From the NCBI GenBank assembly GCA_964559455.1, contig CAZLHO010000017.1:1-50816 (forward strand): a stretch of 50,816 nt of DNA, given 5' to 3'. The DNA is from CAZLHO01 sp964559455 (lineage in GTDB: Bacteria; Krumholzibacteriota; Krumholzibacteriia; LZORAL124-64-63). Below, piece after piece: positions 25,215-33,231 of the stretch (the stretch's first letter is position 1; every line of letters begins with the position of its first letter). The translations under genes and the position numbers were made by a program. The notes under the pieces are model-generated. The model was not told the DNA's origin. It worked only from the letters and a program-made list of their open reading frames with translations, and did not search any database.

Positions 25215-25986
25215 GATCGTGACCCCCGTGGCCCGTGTCGTGGTCGTGGCGCACCAGGCGGGCGTCGCTGGAGAAGAGGCGGGCCAGCTCGCCGGTGATC
25301 GCCGTCGAGGGATGCTGGGCCACCTCGACGTTGACGCAGATCACCTGCCGCACGTGGCGCGAGACGACGCTGACGTCGTGCGAGACCAGGATCACGGTCA
25401 TGCGTTCGTTGAGGCGGTGCAGCAGTTCGTAGAGGTCGTCCTGCACGCCTGGGTCGAGGCTGGCGGTGGGCTCGTCCAGCAGCAGCAGGTCGGGAGTGCA
25501 GGCCAGGGCGCGGGCGATCAGCACGCGCTGGCGCTGGCCGCCGGAGAGGTCGCTGAAGGGGCGGTCGCGCAGGTCCGCGGCGCCGGCGTCGTCCAGGGAC
25601 TCGAGCGCGGCGGCGGTGTCCTTGCGGGTGAAGGGGCCGAAGGGCAGCCGCCGGCCCAGGCGGCCCATGAGCACGACGTCGAGCACGGTCACCGGGAACA
25701 TCGGGTCCAGGTTGGCGTGCTGGGGCATGTAGCCCACGCGCAGGCGGGCGTCGCGGGGCGCGCGGCCGAGCACGCGCACCGAGCCCCGGTCGGGATGGAG
25801 CAGGCCCAGGATCAGGCGCAGCAGGGTGGTCTTGCCGCCGCCGTTGGGCCCGATGATCGAGACGAAATCGCCGTCGGCCACGTCCAGGTCGACGTCGCGC
25901 AGCACCTCGTGGCGCCCGTAGGCGAAGGCGACGTCGCGGATGCAGATCGCGGGCGGCGGGGAATGGGGATGGAGCTCCGCGCTCAT
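25207..25986 (-). CDS. znuC: Zinc ABC transporter ATP-binding protein
   Basis: 259 aa. Walker A GPNGGGKTT at 46-54, Q-loop near YMPQHANLDP, signature LSGGQ at 147-151, Walker B LLLLDE at 167-172 and switch His203 are all intact. The C-terminus carries a His/Asp/Gly tail (VRHDHDTGHGGHDHG), a possible metal-binding regulatory segment. It is the only ABC ATPase in the island, so it may also drive the second permease encoded at 32231. Start codon and znuA stop overlap as ATGA. Confidence 0.93.
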   Translation of the reverse strand: MSAELHPHSPPPAICIRDVAFAYGRHEVLRDVDLDVADGDFVSIIGPNGGGKTTLLRLILGLLHPDRGSVRVLGRAPRDARLRVGYMPQHANLDPMFPVTVLDVVLMGRLGRRLPFGPFTRKDTAAALESLDDAGAADLRDRPFSDLSGGQRQRVLIARALACTPDLLLLDEPTASLDPGVQDDLYELLHRLNERMTVILVSHDVSVVSRHVRQVICVNVEVAQHPSTAITGELARLFSSDARLVRHDHDTGHGGHDHG

Positions 25987-26888
25987 GGCGCCTCCTCGGC
26001 GGACGTCCCGCCCAGGGCGGCGGCGACGGCGGCGGCCAGGCGGCGCAGGTTCGCGGGATAGTCCCTGGCCAGGGGGTCGAGCTCGACCACGGCGACGCCG
26101 ATCTCACGGGCCGCCGTCAGCGCCGGCGCGCGCGACTGCTGCGGCTGCGAGAAGATCGCGCTCACGCCTTCGTCCCGGGCGCGCGTCAGGGTGCTCGCCA
26201 GATGCCGCGGTCCGGGGGACAGGCCGCCCCGCTCGAGGGCGACCTGCTTCAGGCCGTGATCGGCGCAGAGGTAGGCGAAGGCCGGGTGCATGGTGTAGAA
26301 GACCCGGCCGCGGACGGGGGCCAGCAGGGCGGCGACGTCGTCGGCCAGGGCGGCGAGCTCGTCGGTGGCGGATTCCAGGTTCGCGGCGTAGAGGGCCGCG
26401 TTGTCGGGGTCGAGATCGGCCAGCGCCGCGGCGACCGTCCGCGCCTGCGCGGCGAAGAGGCGGGGGCTGAGCCAGACGTGGGGGTCGGTCTCGCCGTGGT
26501 CGTGGTCGTGGCCGTCCCCGTCTTCCGCCGGCAGCAGGTCGAGGCCGGCCGCGGTGTCGACGATCTCCAGGCCGGGGAAGCGCCGCGCCTTGGGCAGCAG
26601 CATCGCCTCCATCGGCACGCCGGTGACGAACCAGGCGCGGGCCCCGGCCAGGCGGGCGATCTGCCGCGGCGAGGGATCGAAGGAGGATGGCGAGGCGTCC
26701 GGCGGCAGCATCACCTCGACGGCGACGCGCGCGCCTCCCAGACGCTCGACCAGCCAGGCTTGGGGCGGGATGCTGACGAAGACGGAGAGGACGGGGGCGT
26801 CGTCCGCGGCGGCGACGGTGACGGCGGCGGAGGGCGTGAGCAGCGCCAGCAGGACGACCGGGAGCAGGATCAGGGCGCGCGGGCTCAT
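25983..26888 (-). CDS. znuA: Zinc ABC transporter substrate-binding protein with altered metal site
   Basis: 301 aa cluster A-I metal-binding protein. Signal peptide about 1-27. A short His/Asp loop, DGDGHDHDHG (124-132 region), is typical of zinc binders. Expected ligands H137 (DPHVWLSP), H191 (TMHPAF) and E209 (VALERGG) are present. The first ligand, normally His in ASPHxxxPSP, is Ser68 (ASPSSFDPSP; codon TCC on the coding strand). The ATG at 26888 overlaps the zur stop as ATGA, and the stop overlaps the znuC start the same way. The longer open frame upstream (to 27386) lies over zur and is not used. Confidence 0.9.
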   Translation of the reverse strand: MSPRALILLPVVLLALLTPSAAVTVAAADDAPVLSVFVSIPPQAWLVERLGGARVAVEVMLPPDASPSSFDPSPRQIARLAGARAWFVTGVPMEAMLLPKARRFPGLEIVDTAAGLDLLPAEDGDGHDHDHGETDPHVWLSPRLFAAQARTVAAALADLDPDNAALYAANLESATDELAALADDVAALLAPVRGRVFYTMHPAFAYLCADHGLKQVALERGGLSPGPRHLASTLTRARDEGVSAIFSQPQQSRAPALTAAREIGVAVVELDPLARDYPANLRRLAAAVAAALGGTSAEEAP

Positions 26889-27346
26889 GACGCCTTCTCC
26901 CCGGCGCCGCGGCAGCCGTCGCAGACGCCGCGCACCTGCACTTCGATCTCGTTTTCGCGGACGGCGCGGGGCGCGTCGCCCGGGTCGACGACCTGCACGG
27001 CGGCCTCGGGCAGGCAGAAGACCTTGCCGCAGGCGGAGCAGACGAAGTGGGGGTGGGTGCGCGAGGAATGCGCCGAGGGCACCGCCTCGAAGCGCCAGAC
27101 GCGGTCGCCGAGCTGGGTCTTGCGGGCCAGGCCGGCGTCCACGAGGTCGACGAGGTTGCGGTAGAGGGTCGCCCGGTTCCAGCCGCGGTCGGCCAGGGCG
27201 GCGACGACCTCGGCGTGGCTCAGGGGACGGCGTCCCAGTTGAAGCTGGCGCAGCACGGCGACGCGCGCCGGCGTGATGCGCAGTCCGTGGCCGCGCAGCA
27301 GGGCGCCGAGGGCCTGGGGCCAGTTTTCGGACGATGTCTCGGACAT
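26885..27346 (-). CDS. zur: Fur-family metalloregulator, probably Zur
   Basis: 153 aa. The winged helix (about 10-85) has GLRITPARVAVLRQL and WNRATLYRNLVDLVDAGL. The metal region has RTHPHFVCSACGKVFC (H98, H100, C103, C106) and VCDGC (C142, C145), the paired-Cys structural zinc site of Fur/Zur. It represses metal-uptake genes when loaded. Zur rather than Fur or Mur is inferred from the coupled znuA-znuC-znuB. ATG at 27346 with GGGAGG 6 nt upstream. First gene of the minus-strand operon, so it likely controls its own synthesis through the site at 27394-27408. Confidence 0.88.
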   Translation of the reverse strand: MSETSSENWPQALGALLRGHGLRITPARVAVLRQLQLGRRPLSHAEVVAALADRGWNRATLYRNLVDLVDAGLARKTQLGDRVWRFEAVPSAHSSRTHPHFVCSACGKVFCLPEAAVQVVDPGDAPRAVRENEIEVQVRGVCDGCRGAGEKAS

Positions 27347-27386
27347 GGGCGACCTCCCGACGGGCGCGCGTCGCCCGTCGCCTCAA

Positions 27387-27415
27387 GATTTAATGCAATT
27401 CCATTGCAAATGCAA
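27387..27415 (-). promoter_or_regulatory. Promoter of the zur-znuACB operon
   Basis: On the minus strand TTGCAT (27410-27415) and TAAATC (27387-27392) are separated by exactly 17 bp. The whole spacer core is the inverted repeat at 27394-27408. Confidence 0.6.
27394..27408. promoter_or_regulatory. Candidate Zur operator, copy 1
   Basis: TGCAATTCCATTGCA is a perfect 6-3-6 inverted repeat between -35 and -10 of the zur promoter. The same 15-bp motif, with one change, lies in the opposing promoter (27491-27505). A regulator bound here would exclude RNA polymerase. Confidence 0.7.
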
Positions 27416-27444
27416 GGGGCTGTCTGTGAGGATTCCCAGCCATA

Positions 27445-27457
27445 CGACAATATGTCG
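27445..27457. promoter_or_regulatory. Inverted repeat CGACAATATGTCG between the two Zur motifs
   Basis: A 5-3-5 inverted repeat midway between the divergent promoters. It does not match the Zur motif and could bind another regulator or be chance in this AT-rich stretch. Confidence 0.25.
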
Positions 27458-27489
27458 AACTAATCGCCAATTAAGTGGATAGGATGGAG

Positions 27490-27518
27490 TTGCAACTCCA
27501 TTGCAATATTGATATCCT
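27490..27518 (+). promoter_or_regulatory. Promoter of the porin/binding-protein operon
   Basis: TTGCAA (27490-27495) and TATCCT (27513-27518) with a 17-bp spacer, about 38 nt before the porin ATG. The Zur-like motif at 27491-27505 overlaps the -35 and spacer. Confidence 0.5.
27491..27505. promoter_or_regulatory. Candidate Zur operator, copy 2
   Basis: TGCAACTCCATTGCA matches copy 1 at 14 of 15 positions. It overlaps an 18-bp perfect palindrome, ATGGAGTTGCAACTCCAT (27484-27501), so more than one dimer might bind. Confidence 0.7.
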
Positions 27519-27555
27519 GCCGCGGTGGCGATTACCGGAACCGGGGGGGTGGGAC

Positions 27556-28704
27556 ATGAGAGGAACGAAGAGGATCCTGCTTGGCGCGGCGTGGGCCGTG
27601 ATCATGGCCGGCGTGTCGGCCGGCGGCGTCTTCGCCCAGGGGGCCAGCACCGCGACCGGAGTCTCGAACCTGCTGAATCCGGCCGTCAGCATCAACGCCC
27701 TCTTCCTGGGCGAGACCTCCCGCGACATCGACGACGCCGAGGCCAACCGCATCGACCTGCAGGAGGCCGAGCTGCGCTTCACCGCGGTGGTCGATCCCTT
27801 CTGGCAGGCGGACATGACGGTGGCGATCCATCCCGAGCACGGTCATGAAGAGGGGGAGGGCGGCGGCCACTACGCCGTCGATCTCGAGGAGGCCTTCGTC
27901 CGCGCCCGCCAGCTGCCGGCCGGTCTGGGCCTGCGCCTGGGCAAGTTCTACCTGCCCTTCGGCAAGCAGGTGCCGCTGCACACCCACCAGTACGCCTTCG
28001 TCCGGGCCCCGGTGGGCGTCACGTCGCTGCTCGGCGAGCACGCTCCGGCCGAGGTCGGCGCCGAACTGGCCTGGAACGTGCCCCTGCCCTGGTGGTCCGA
28101 ACTGACGGCCTACGCGGTGAACGGCGACGCCGGGATCTTCGACGCCGAAGACCGCGACCTGGTCTTCGGCGCGCGCTGGAGCCAGATGTGGGACGTCTCC
28201 GACGACGCCACCTACGAACTGGGCCTCTCGGCCCTGCACGGCCCCGCCGCCGATCCGGCGGCCGAAGATCCCGACCTGGACCTGGTCGGCCTGGACCTGA
28301 CCCTGAAGTGGATCTCGTCCGCGCACAGCCACGGCCCGGCCCTGACCTGGACCAGCGAGGTGGTCCTGCGGCCGCAGGAGGGCGGCGACGACCCGCAGGG
28401 TTTCAGCTCCCAACTGCAGTACCGGCTGTTGCGCAACTGGTGGGCCGCCGTCGGCTTCTCGCTGGCCGACAGCGCGCCGTGGGCGCCCGACGCGGTCGTC
28501 GAATCCTTCACGCCCGGCCCCCAGGTCCGCGTCGCCCCGTCGCTGCGCGAGTACAAGGTCAACGCCACCTATGCGCCCAGCGAGTTCAGCTTCCTGCGCG
28601 GCGAGGTCTCGTACCTGCACGATCCCGACGAGGATTTCGAGGACCTGCGCGTCTCGCTGCAGTGGACCTTCACGATCGGGTCGCACCCGGCGCATCTCTA
28701 CTAG
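27556..28704 (+). CDS. Outer-membrane barrel, putative zinc porin (paralogue 1)
   Basis: 382 aa. Signal peptide about 1-27 (GVFA|QG). The rest alternates polar and hydrophobic residues like a beta-barrel and ends in TFTIGSHPAHLY, with the terminal aromatic residue usual for Bam-assembled proteins. Conserved pieces shared with the paralogue at 30160 include DLQEAE, VDPFWQAD, LRLGKFYLPFGK, HTHQYAFV, AEVGAEL and the GSHPAH end. A His/Glu/Gly insert (HPEHGHEEGEGGGHY, 92-106) is unique to this copy and suggests metal binding at the pore or periplasmic side. It sits under the Zur-motif promoter and 12 nt before a metal-binding protein gene. Metal passage is inferred from this context, not from a known family. 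Confidence 0.7.
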   Translation: MRGTKRILLGAAWAVIMAGVSAGGVFAQGASTATGVSNLLNPAVSINALFLGETSRDIDDAEANRIDLQEAELRFTAVVDPFWQADMTVAIHPEHGHEEGEGGGHYAVDLEEAFVRARQLPAGLGLRLGKFYLPFGKQVPLHTHQYAFVRAPVGVTSLLGEHAPAEVGAELAWNVPLPWWSELTAYAVNGDAGIFDAEDRDLVFGARWSQMWDVSDDATYELGLSALHGPAADPAAEDPDLDLVGLDLTLKWISSAHSHGPALTWTSEVVLRPQEGGDDPQGFSSQLQYRLLRNWWAAVGFSLADSAPWAPDAVVESFTPGPQVRVAPSLREYKVNATYAPSEFSFLRGEVSYLHDPDEDFEDLRVSLQWTFTIGSHPAHLY

Positions 28705-28716
28705 GGGGATGGGACG

Positions 28717-29667
28717 ATGAAAGCACGGATGATCCCGGCCGTCGCGTTGGCGGCCCTGCTCCTGGCCCTGCCGGCGCCCGCTCCGGCGGCGCTGAAGGTC
28801 GTCGCCACGCTCAGCGACCTGGGGCGCGTGGTCGAGGCCGTGGGCGGCGACGACGTCGAGGTCACGGTGCTCTGCCCGAGCGATCGCGATCCGCACTACC
28901 TGCCCGCCAAGCCCTCGCTGGCGCGCAAGGTGGGAAAGGCCGACCTGCTGGTCTACAACGGTCTGGAGCTGGAGATCGCCTGGCTGCCCCTGCTGATCGA
29001 GAAGGCCCGCAACCCCCGCGTGGGGCTGGGTTCGGACGGACTGTTGGACTGTTCCGAGGCCGTCGATACGGTGCTGGAGGTGCCCGCCGGCGGGATCGAC
29101 CGCGGGCAGGGCGACATCCATCCCGAAGGCAATCCGCACTACACCCTGGACCCGCGCCGCATGGCCGCCGTCGCCCACCTGGTCGCCCACCGGCTGGGCC
29201 TGCTGGATCCCGACGGTGCGGCGGCCTACGCCGAAAGGGCCGCCGCCTTCGCGGCGCTGATGGCGGCCAACGACGCCCGCTGGCGCGAGACCGCCGCGGC
29301 CGCCGCCGGCCTGCCCGTCGTCATCTATCGCAAGCACTGGGAGTACCTGGCCGACTGGCTGGGGCTGGAGATCGTGGGCGAGATCGAGCACCGGCCCGGC
29401 ATCGCCCCGTCGCCCCGGCACATCCAGCAGATGATCGATCTGGCCGAGGCCCGCGGCGGCGTGATCGTGCTCGGCGCGGCCTGGGATCATCCCGACGCCC
29501 TGCGCGACGTGGCGCGACGCATGAGATCACCGCTGATCCAGCCCCCCGGCCATTGCGGGGATGCGCCGGGGGCGGCGGGCTACGTCGCCTTCCTGGACGA
29601 GGTCAGCGCCGCCCTGGCAGGGGCGGCGGCGGAGCTCGAAGAACGCCGCAGCGCCGAAGGGCCCTGA
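28717..29667 (+). CDS. Metal ABC transporter substrate-binding protein 1 (TroA/ZnuA-type)
   Basis: 316 aa cluster A-I periplasmic protein. Signal peptide about 1-24. Ligand-type residues are intact: H60 (DPHYLPAKPS), H141 (GNPHYTLDP), H207 (YRKHWEY) and E222/E224 (GEIEHRPG). It lacks the long His-rich loop of classic ZnuA. It is 12 nt after porin 1, so the two are co-translated. About two-thirds of its motifs are shared with the protein at 31284, showing duplication of a porin plus binding-protein unit. It probably delivers metal to one of the two ABC permeases. Confidence 0.88.
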   Translation: MKARMIPAVALAALLLALPAPAPAALKVVATLSDLGRVVEAVGGDDVEVTVLCPSDRDPHYLPAKPSLARKVGKADLLVYNGLELEIAWLPLLIEKARNPRVGLGSDGLLDCSEAVDTVLEVPAGGIDRGQGDIHPEGNPHYTLDPRRMAAVAHLVAHRLGLLDPDGAAAYAERAAAFAALMAANDARWRETAAAAAGLPVVIYRKHWEYLADWLGLEIVGEIEHRPGIAPSPRHIQQMIDLAEARGGVIVLGAAWDHPDALRDVARRMRSPLIQPPGHCGDAPGAAGYVAFLDEVSAALAGAAAELEERRSAEGP

Positions 29668-29759
29668 TTCCCGGCCCCCCGCAACCCCGCCGGGCCGCTA
29701 TGCGTAGATCCGTCGATTTCCCTTTGCCAACCCCGCCTCGGTCCCATTAGTTGGGTGTC

Positions 29760-30089
29760 ATGAGCTTCATGCCTCTCATCGCTCGCCGTCGTCGCCTCGG
29801 CCTCGTGGTCGGGCTCGCGGCGCTGGTCGCCCTGTCCGGCTACCCGGTCGTGCACCTGCTGCACGACCTGAAGTGCCCGCATCGGATCGGCGACGAGAGA
29901 GGCGGTCCCGAAGAGCAGGGGGCCTGGGCTCACCTCCACTTCCATCTGGACGGACACGCCGTCATGGCGCCGTCCTGTCCCGCCGACCCCGGCTGGCGGG
30001 CGGTCAGCCGCTGCGAAGAGAGCTCGCCCGCCCCGGTCTGGCTCCCCGCCGTCCCCCGCCTGGCCCGCGCCCCTCCCGTCTGCGCCTGA
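29760..30089 (+). CDS. Small His/Cys-rich membrane or exported protein
   Basis: 109 aa, no family recognised. The N-terminus RRRRLGLVVGLAALVALSGY looks like a signal or anchor. It is followed by a dense set of possible metal ligands: H32, H35, C39, H41, then H58, H60, H62, H66 (AHLHFHLDGH), and C73, C85, C108. It lies between the two porin/binding-protein modules on the same strand. The ATG at 29760 lacks a clear ribosome site, so the start is uncertain and the gene is not proven. Codon usage and the placement of His favour a real gene that buffers or hands over metal. Confidence 0.5.
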   Translation: MSFMPLIARRRRLGLVVGLAALVALSGYPVVHLLHDLKCPHRIGDERGGPEEQGAWAHLHFHLDGHAVMAPSCPADPGWRAVSRCEESSPAPVWLPAVPRLARAPPVCA

Positions 30090-30159
30090 GACCTTTTCTT
30101 CCCGCCCGCCGCGGCCTTGTCCGCGAGTGGTGTCTAAACGCGCAGAAACGGGAGACAAT

Positions 30160-31269
30160 ATGCACAAGAAGATCCCCTCGGGGACGACGGCCCTTGCGGT
30201 CGTCGCCCTCCTGGCGCTGATGGCCGGATCGGCCGTCGCCCAGTCGTCCAGCACCGCGACCGGCGTGTCGCGGCTGATGAACCCCGCCCTGAGCCTCAAC
30301 GCCCTGATGCTGGGCCAGACCTCCGCGGACGTCGACGGCGCCGTCGCGAACGGCGCCGACCTGCAGGAGGCCGAGGTCCAGTTCACGGCGATCGTCGACC
30401 CCTTCTGGCAGGCCGACGTCATCGTCACCTTCGAGCCCGGCGAGGGCGACGCCTTCGAGGCCGGCATCGAACAGGCGGTGATCGAGAGCCTGTCCATGCC
30501 CTCGGGACTGGCCCTGAGGCTGGGCAAGTTCTTCCTGCCCTTCGGCAAGCACGCCCAGCTGCACACGCACATGTATCCCTTCGTGCACGCGCCCCTGGCG
30601 CAGACGGCGACCCTGGGCGACGCCCCCGCCGACGTCGGGGCCGAACTGGGCTGGACCGTGCCGTTGCCCTGGTGGTCGGACCTGTTGGTCTACGCGGTCG
30701 ACGGCCGCACGGAATTCCACGACGCCGAGAGCTCGGACCCGGCCTGCGGCGCCCGCTGGAGCAACCTCTGGGACGCTTCGGAGCAGGCGACCCTGGAACT
30801 GGGCTTCTCGGGACTGACGGGGCCGGCCGCCGATCCCGCCGTGCAGGGGGCCCGCCGCGTCTTCGGCGCGGACCTGACCTACAAGTGGGTCTCGGGCGTG
30901 CGGTCGCAGGGGCCCGCGCTGACCGCGCAGGCAGAACTCTTCCTGCCCGACGCCGACGGCCTGGAGGGCGACCCCCTGGGCCTGAACGGCCTGCTGCAGT
31001 ACCGCTTCCAGAGGCAATGGTGGCTGGGGCTGGGCGCCGACCTGGCCCGCGACGTGCGTATCGATCCGCTCTGCGCGGAACCGTCCGCCGACGCCGCCCT
31101 GGGCGAATGGCGCGAGTACAAGGCGAACCTGACCTTCGTGCCCAGCGAGTTCAGCGCGCTGCGCTTCGAACTGTCCTACCGCGAGGAGACCGAAACGGGG
31201 GTCGAGGACCTGCGCTTCGCGGTCCAGGCCAACTTCACGATCGGGTCGCATCCGGCCCACACCTATTGA
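30160..31269 (+). CDS. Outer-membrane barrel, putative zinc porin (paralogue 2)
   Basis: 369 aa, paralogue of the protein at 27556. Signal peptide about 1-27 (SAVA|QSSST). It has the same landmarks (DLQEAEVQFTAIVDPFWQAD, LRLGKFFLPFGK, GAELGW, PLPWWSD) and the same end, FTIGSHPAHTY, but lacks the His insert of paralogue 1, having EPGEGDAFEAG instead. It has HAQLHTHMYPF in the equivalent loop. ATG at 30160 with GGGAG 6 nt upstream. Its own Zur motif was not found upstream, so it is either read through from the first promoter or regulated differently. Confidence 0.7.
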   Translation: MHKKIPSGTTALAVVALLALMAGSAVAQSSSTATGVSRLMNPALSLNALMLGQTSADVDGAVANGADLQEAEVQFTAIVDPFWQADVIVTFEPGEGDAFEAGIEQAVIESLSMPSGLALRLGKFFLPFGKHAQLHTHMYPFVHAPLAQTATLGDAPADVGAELGWTVPLPWWSDLLVYAVDGRTEFHDAESSDPACGARWSNLWDASEQATLELGFSGLTGPAADPAVQGARRVFGADLTYKWVSGVRSQGPALTAQAELFLPDADGLEGDPLGLNGLLQYRFQRQWWLGLGADLARDVRIDPLCAEPSADAALGEWREYKANLTFVPSEFSALRFELSYREETETGVEDLRFAVQANFTIGSHPAHTY

Positions 31270-31283
31270 GAGGAGAGGACACC

Positions 31284-32234
31284 ATGAGGAAGAACATCCG
31301 ATTCCTGACGGCCGTGCTGCCGGCCCTGCTCCTGGCGGGTCTCTACGGCGCGCCCGCGCAGGCGGAGCTCAAGGTCGTGGCGACCCTCTCCGACCTGGGC
31401 GGAATCGCCCGGGCGGTGGGCGGCGACGACGTCGCGGTCGACATCCTCTGCCCGGGCCCTTCCGATCCCCATTTCCTGCCCGCCAAGCCCTCGCTGGCGC
31501 GCAAGGTGGCCGGCGCCGACCTGCTGATCTACAACGGCCTCGAGCTGGAGGTCGGCTGGCTGCCCCAGCTGATCCGCAAGTCGCGCAACCCGAAGGTGCG
31601 CCCCGGGGCCCGCGGCGAACTGGACTGCTCGCGCGCCCTGACGCGCATCCTCGAACTGCCCGAGGGCACGGTCGACCGCAGCCAGGGCGACGTGCACCCG
31701 CTGGGCAATCCCCACTACACCCTGGACCCGCGCAACGCGGCGGCGGTGGCCGCGCTGGTCGCGGACCGGCTGGGCGAACTGGATCCCGCCCGCGCCGACG
31801 CCTACGCCGCCCGCGCCGCGGACTTCGCCGCCCGTCTGGAGGCGGCGTTGCCGGAGTGGCGCCGCTTGACCGAGCGGGCCGCCGCCTACCCGTTGATCGT
31901 CTACCATCGGCACTGGACGTACCTGACGGAGTGGCTCAATCTGGATCCCGTGGGCGAGATCGAGCACCGGCCGGGAATCCAGCCGTCTCCGCGGCACGTC
32001 CAGGAGCTGATCGAGCAGGGACGCGGCCTGGGCTCCCTGATCGTCGTCTGCGCGACCTGGGATGAGGTCGAGATCGCGGAGGAGGTCGCGAACCGGCTGG
32101 AGGTGCCGATGGTGGTGCTGCCGGGCTATTCGGGCGCGCTGCCGGGCACCGAGGCCTACGTCGACTTCATCCGGACGATCTGCGAACGGCTGGCCGCGGC
32201 CGCCGCCACCCTCGACGCGGGAGCGGGATCATGA
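31284..32234 (+). CDS. Metal ABC transporter substrate-binding protein 2 (TroA/ZnuA-type)
   Basis: 316 aa paralogue of the protein at 28717. Signal peptide about 1-27 (AQA|ELK). Ligand-type residues H63 (DPHFLPAKPS), H144 (GNPHYTLDP), His of YHRHWTYL and the GEIEHRPG acidic pair are present. ATG at 31284 with AGGAGAGGAC upstream, 14 nt after porin 2. Its stop overlaps the permease start by ATGA, so this binding protein most likely works with the permease at 32231. Confidence 0.88.
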   Translation: MRKNIRFLTAVLPALLLAGLYGAPAQAELKVVATLSDLGGIARAVGGDDVAVDILCPGPSDPHFLPAKPSLARKVAGADLLIYNGLELEVGWLPQLIRKSRNPKVRPGARGELDCSRALTRILELPEGTVDRSQGDVHPLGNPHYTLDPRNAAAVAALVADRLGELDPARADAYAARAADFAARLEAALPEWRRLTERAAAYPLIVYHRHWTYLTEWLNLDPVGEIEHRPGIQPSPRHVQELIEQGRGLGSLIVVCATWDEVEIAEEVANRLEVPMVVLPGYSGALPGTEAYVDFIRTICERLAAAAATLDAGAGS

Positions 32235-33055
32235 CCGGTTTCCTGGAGATGATGACGGCGCCCGTGGTGATGGGGCTGGTGCTCGTGGCCATGCACTCCC
32301 ACCTGGGCTATCACGTCGTCAAGCGCGGCGTGATCTTCGTCGACATCGCCTTGGCCCAGGTGGCGGCCCTGGGCATCGCCGTGGCCCTGCTGCTGGGCGG
32401 CGAGATGGGCACCGACACCACCTACGTCGTCGCCCTCTGCGGCGCCTACCTGGGCGCGCTGCTGATCTCGCGCACGCGGACCAAGCTGGAGAAGGTGCCG
32501 CAGGAGGCCTACATCGGCATCATCTACGCCGTGGCCAGCGCCGCGATGATCCTGGTGCTGACCCAGGTTCCCCACGGCGGCGAGGAGACCAGCCACCTGC
32601 TCGTCGGCGCGCTGCTGTGGGTGTCGTGGCCGATAGTCCTGAAGACCAGCGTGCTCTACGCCGTGCTCGGCTTCCTGCTGTGGCGGTGGCGGCGGCCCCT
32701 GATGCGGGTCTCGACCGATCCCGAGGGCGCCAGGCGCGACGGCCTGAAGCTGCGCCGCTGGGACTTCATCTTCTATGCGATCCTGGGCACGGTGGTGACC
32801 TCGAGCGTGCAGATCGCCGGCGTGCTGCTGGTCTTCACCCTGCTGGTGGTGCCGACGGTGATGGCGGTGCGGCTCTTCGACGACGTGAAGCGCCAGTTCC
32901 TCTTCACCCTGGGCGTGGGCGTCGCGGCCGTGGTCGCGGGTTCGGCCCTGAGCTACCTGGTGGACCTGCCCACCGGCGCGGCGATCGTCTGCACCTTCGG
33001 GATCTTCCTGGCCGTCCAGGTGGTCGTGGAGGTGGCGCGGGGCCGGGCGGCCTAG
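32231..33055 (+). CDS. Metal ABC transporter permease 2 (ZnuB-like, no adjacent ATPase)
   Basis: 274 aa, 8-9 transmembrane helices of the ABC-3 family: the N-terminal MHSHLGYHVVKRGVIFVDIA with its SHxGxHVVxR core, SSVQIAGVLLVFTLLVVPTV near the C-terminus, and a conserved DIALAQVAALG helix. An unusual His-containing loop, TQVPHGGEETSHLLVGALLW, lies near 113-132. No ATP-binding subunit is encoded beside it, so it presumably uses the ZnuC encoded at 25207 or another one elsewhere. Start ATG overlaps the preceding stop (ATGA). A strong terminator follows. Confidence 0.85.
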   Translation: MTGFLEMMTAPVVMGLVLVAMHSHLGYHVVKRGVIFVDIALAQVAALGIAVALLLGGEMGTDTTYVVALCGAYLGALLISRTRTKLEKVPQEAYIGIIYAVASAAMILVLTQVPHGGEETSHLLVGALLWVSWPIVLKTSVLYAVLGFLLWRWRRPLMRVSTDPEGARRDGLKLRRWDFIFYAILGTVVTSSVQIAGVLLVFTLLVVPTVMAVRLFDDVKRQFLFTLGVGVAAVVAGSALSYLVDLPTGAAIVCTFGIFLAVQVVVEVARGRAA

Positions 33056-33084
33056 CCCATCCGCGCGGACGGCCCTGTCGAACG

Positions 33085-33110
33085 ACGGCCCCGGCGCGAG
33101 CCGGGGCCGT
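33085..33110 (+). terminator. Terminator after the metal permease operon
   Basis: ACGGCCCCGGC / GCCGGGGCCGT, an 11-bp perfect stem with a GCGA loop, followed by CTTGTCC. It closes the plus-strand operon. The rest of the 176-bp spacer to 33232 holds nothing recognisable. Confidence 0.75.
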
Positions 33111-33231
33111 CTTGTCCAGGAAGAAGGACGACCGGATCATGTCTTCACCAGTCATGGACCGAGGGGCGAGTGAATGATCATGACCATCGCATGGGGGTTG
33201 GGCATACGTGCAGTCGGCCGTCCTCCTTCCC

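Noticed and set aside
26889..27386. N-terminal extension of ZnuA reaching to 27386.
   Set aside because: It is Arg/Pro-rich, overlaps zur in another frame and precedes a perfect signal peptide; the ATGA overlap at 26885-26888 marks the true start.
33056..33231. Searched for an ABC ATPase gene after permease 2.
   Set aside because: The stretch holds only the terminator and low-content spacer; no Walker motifs appear on either strand.
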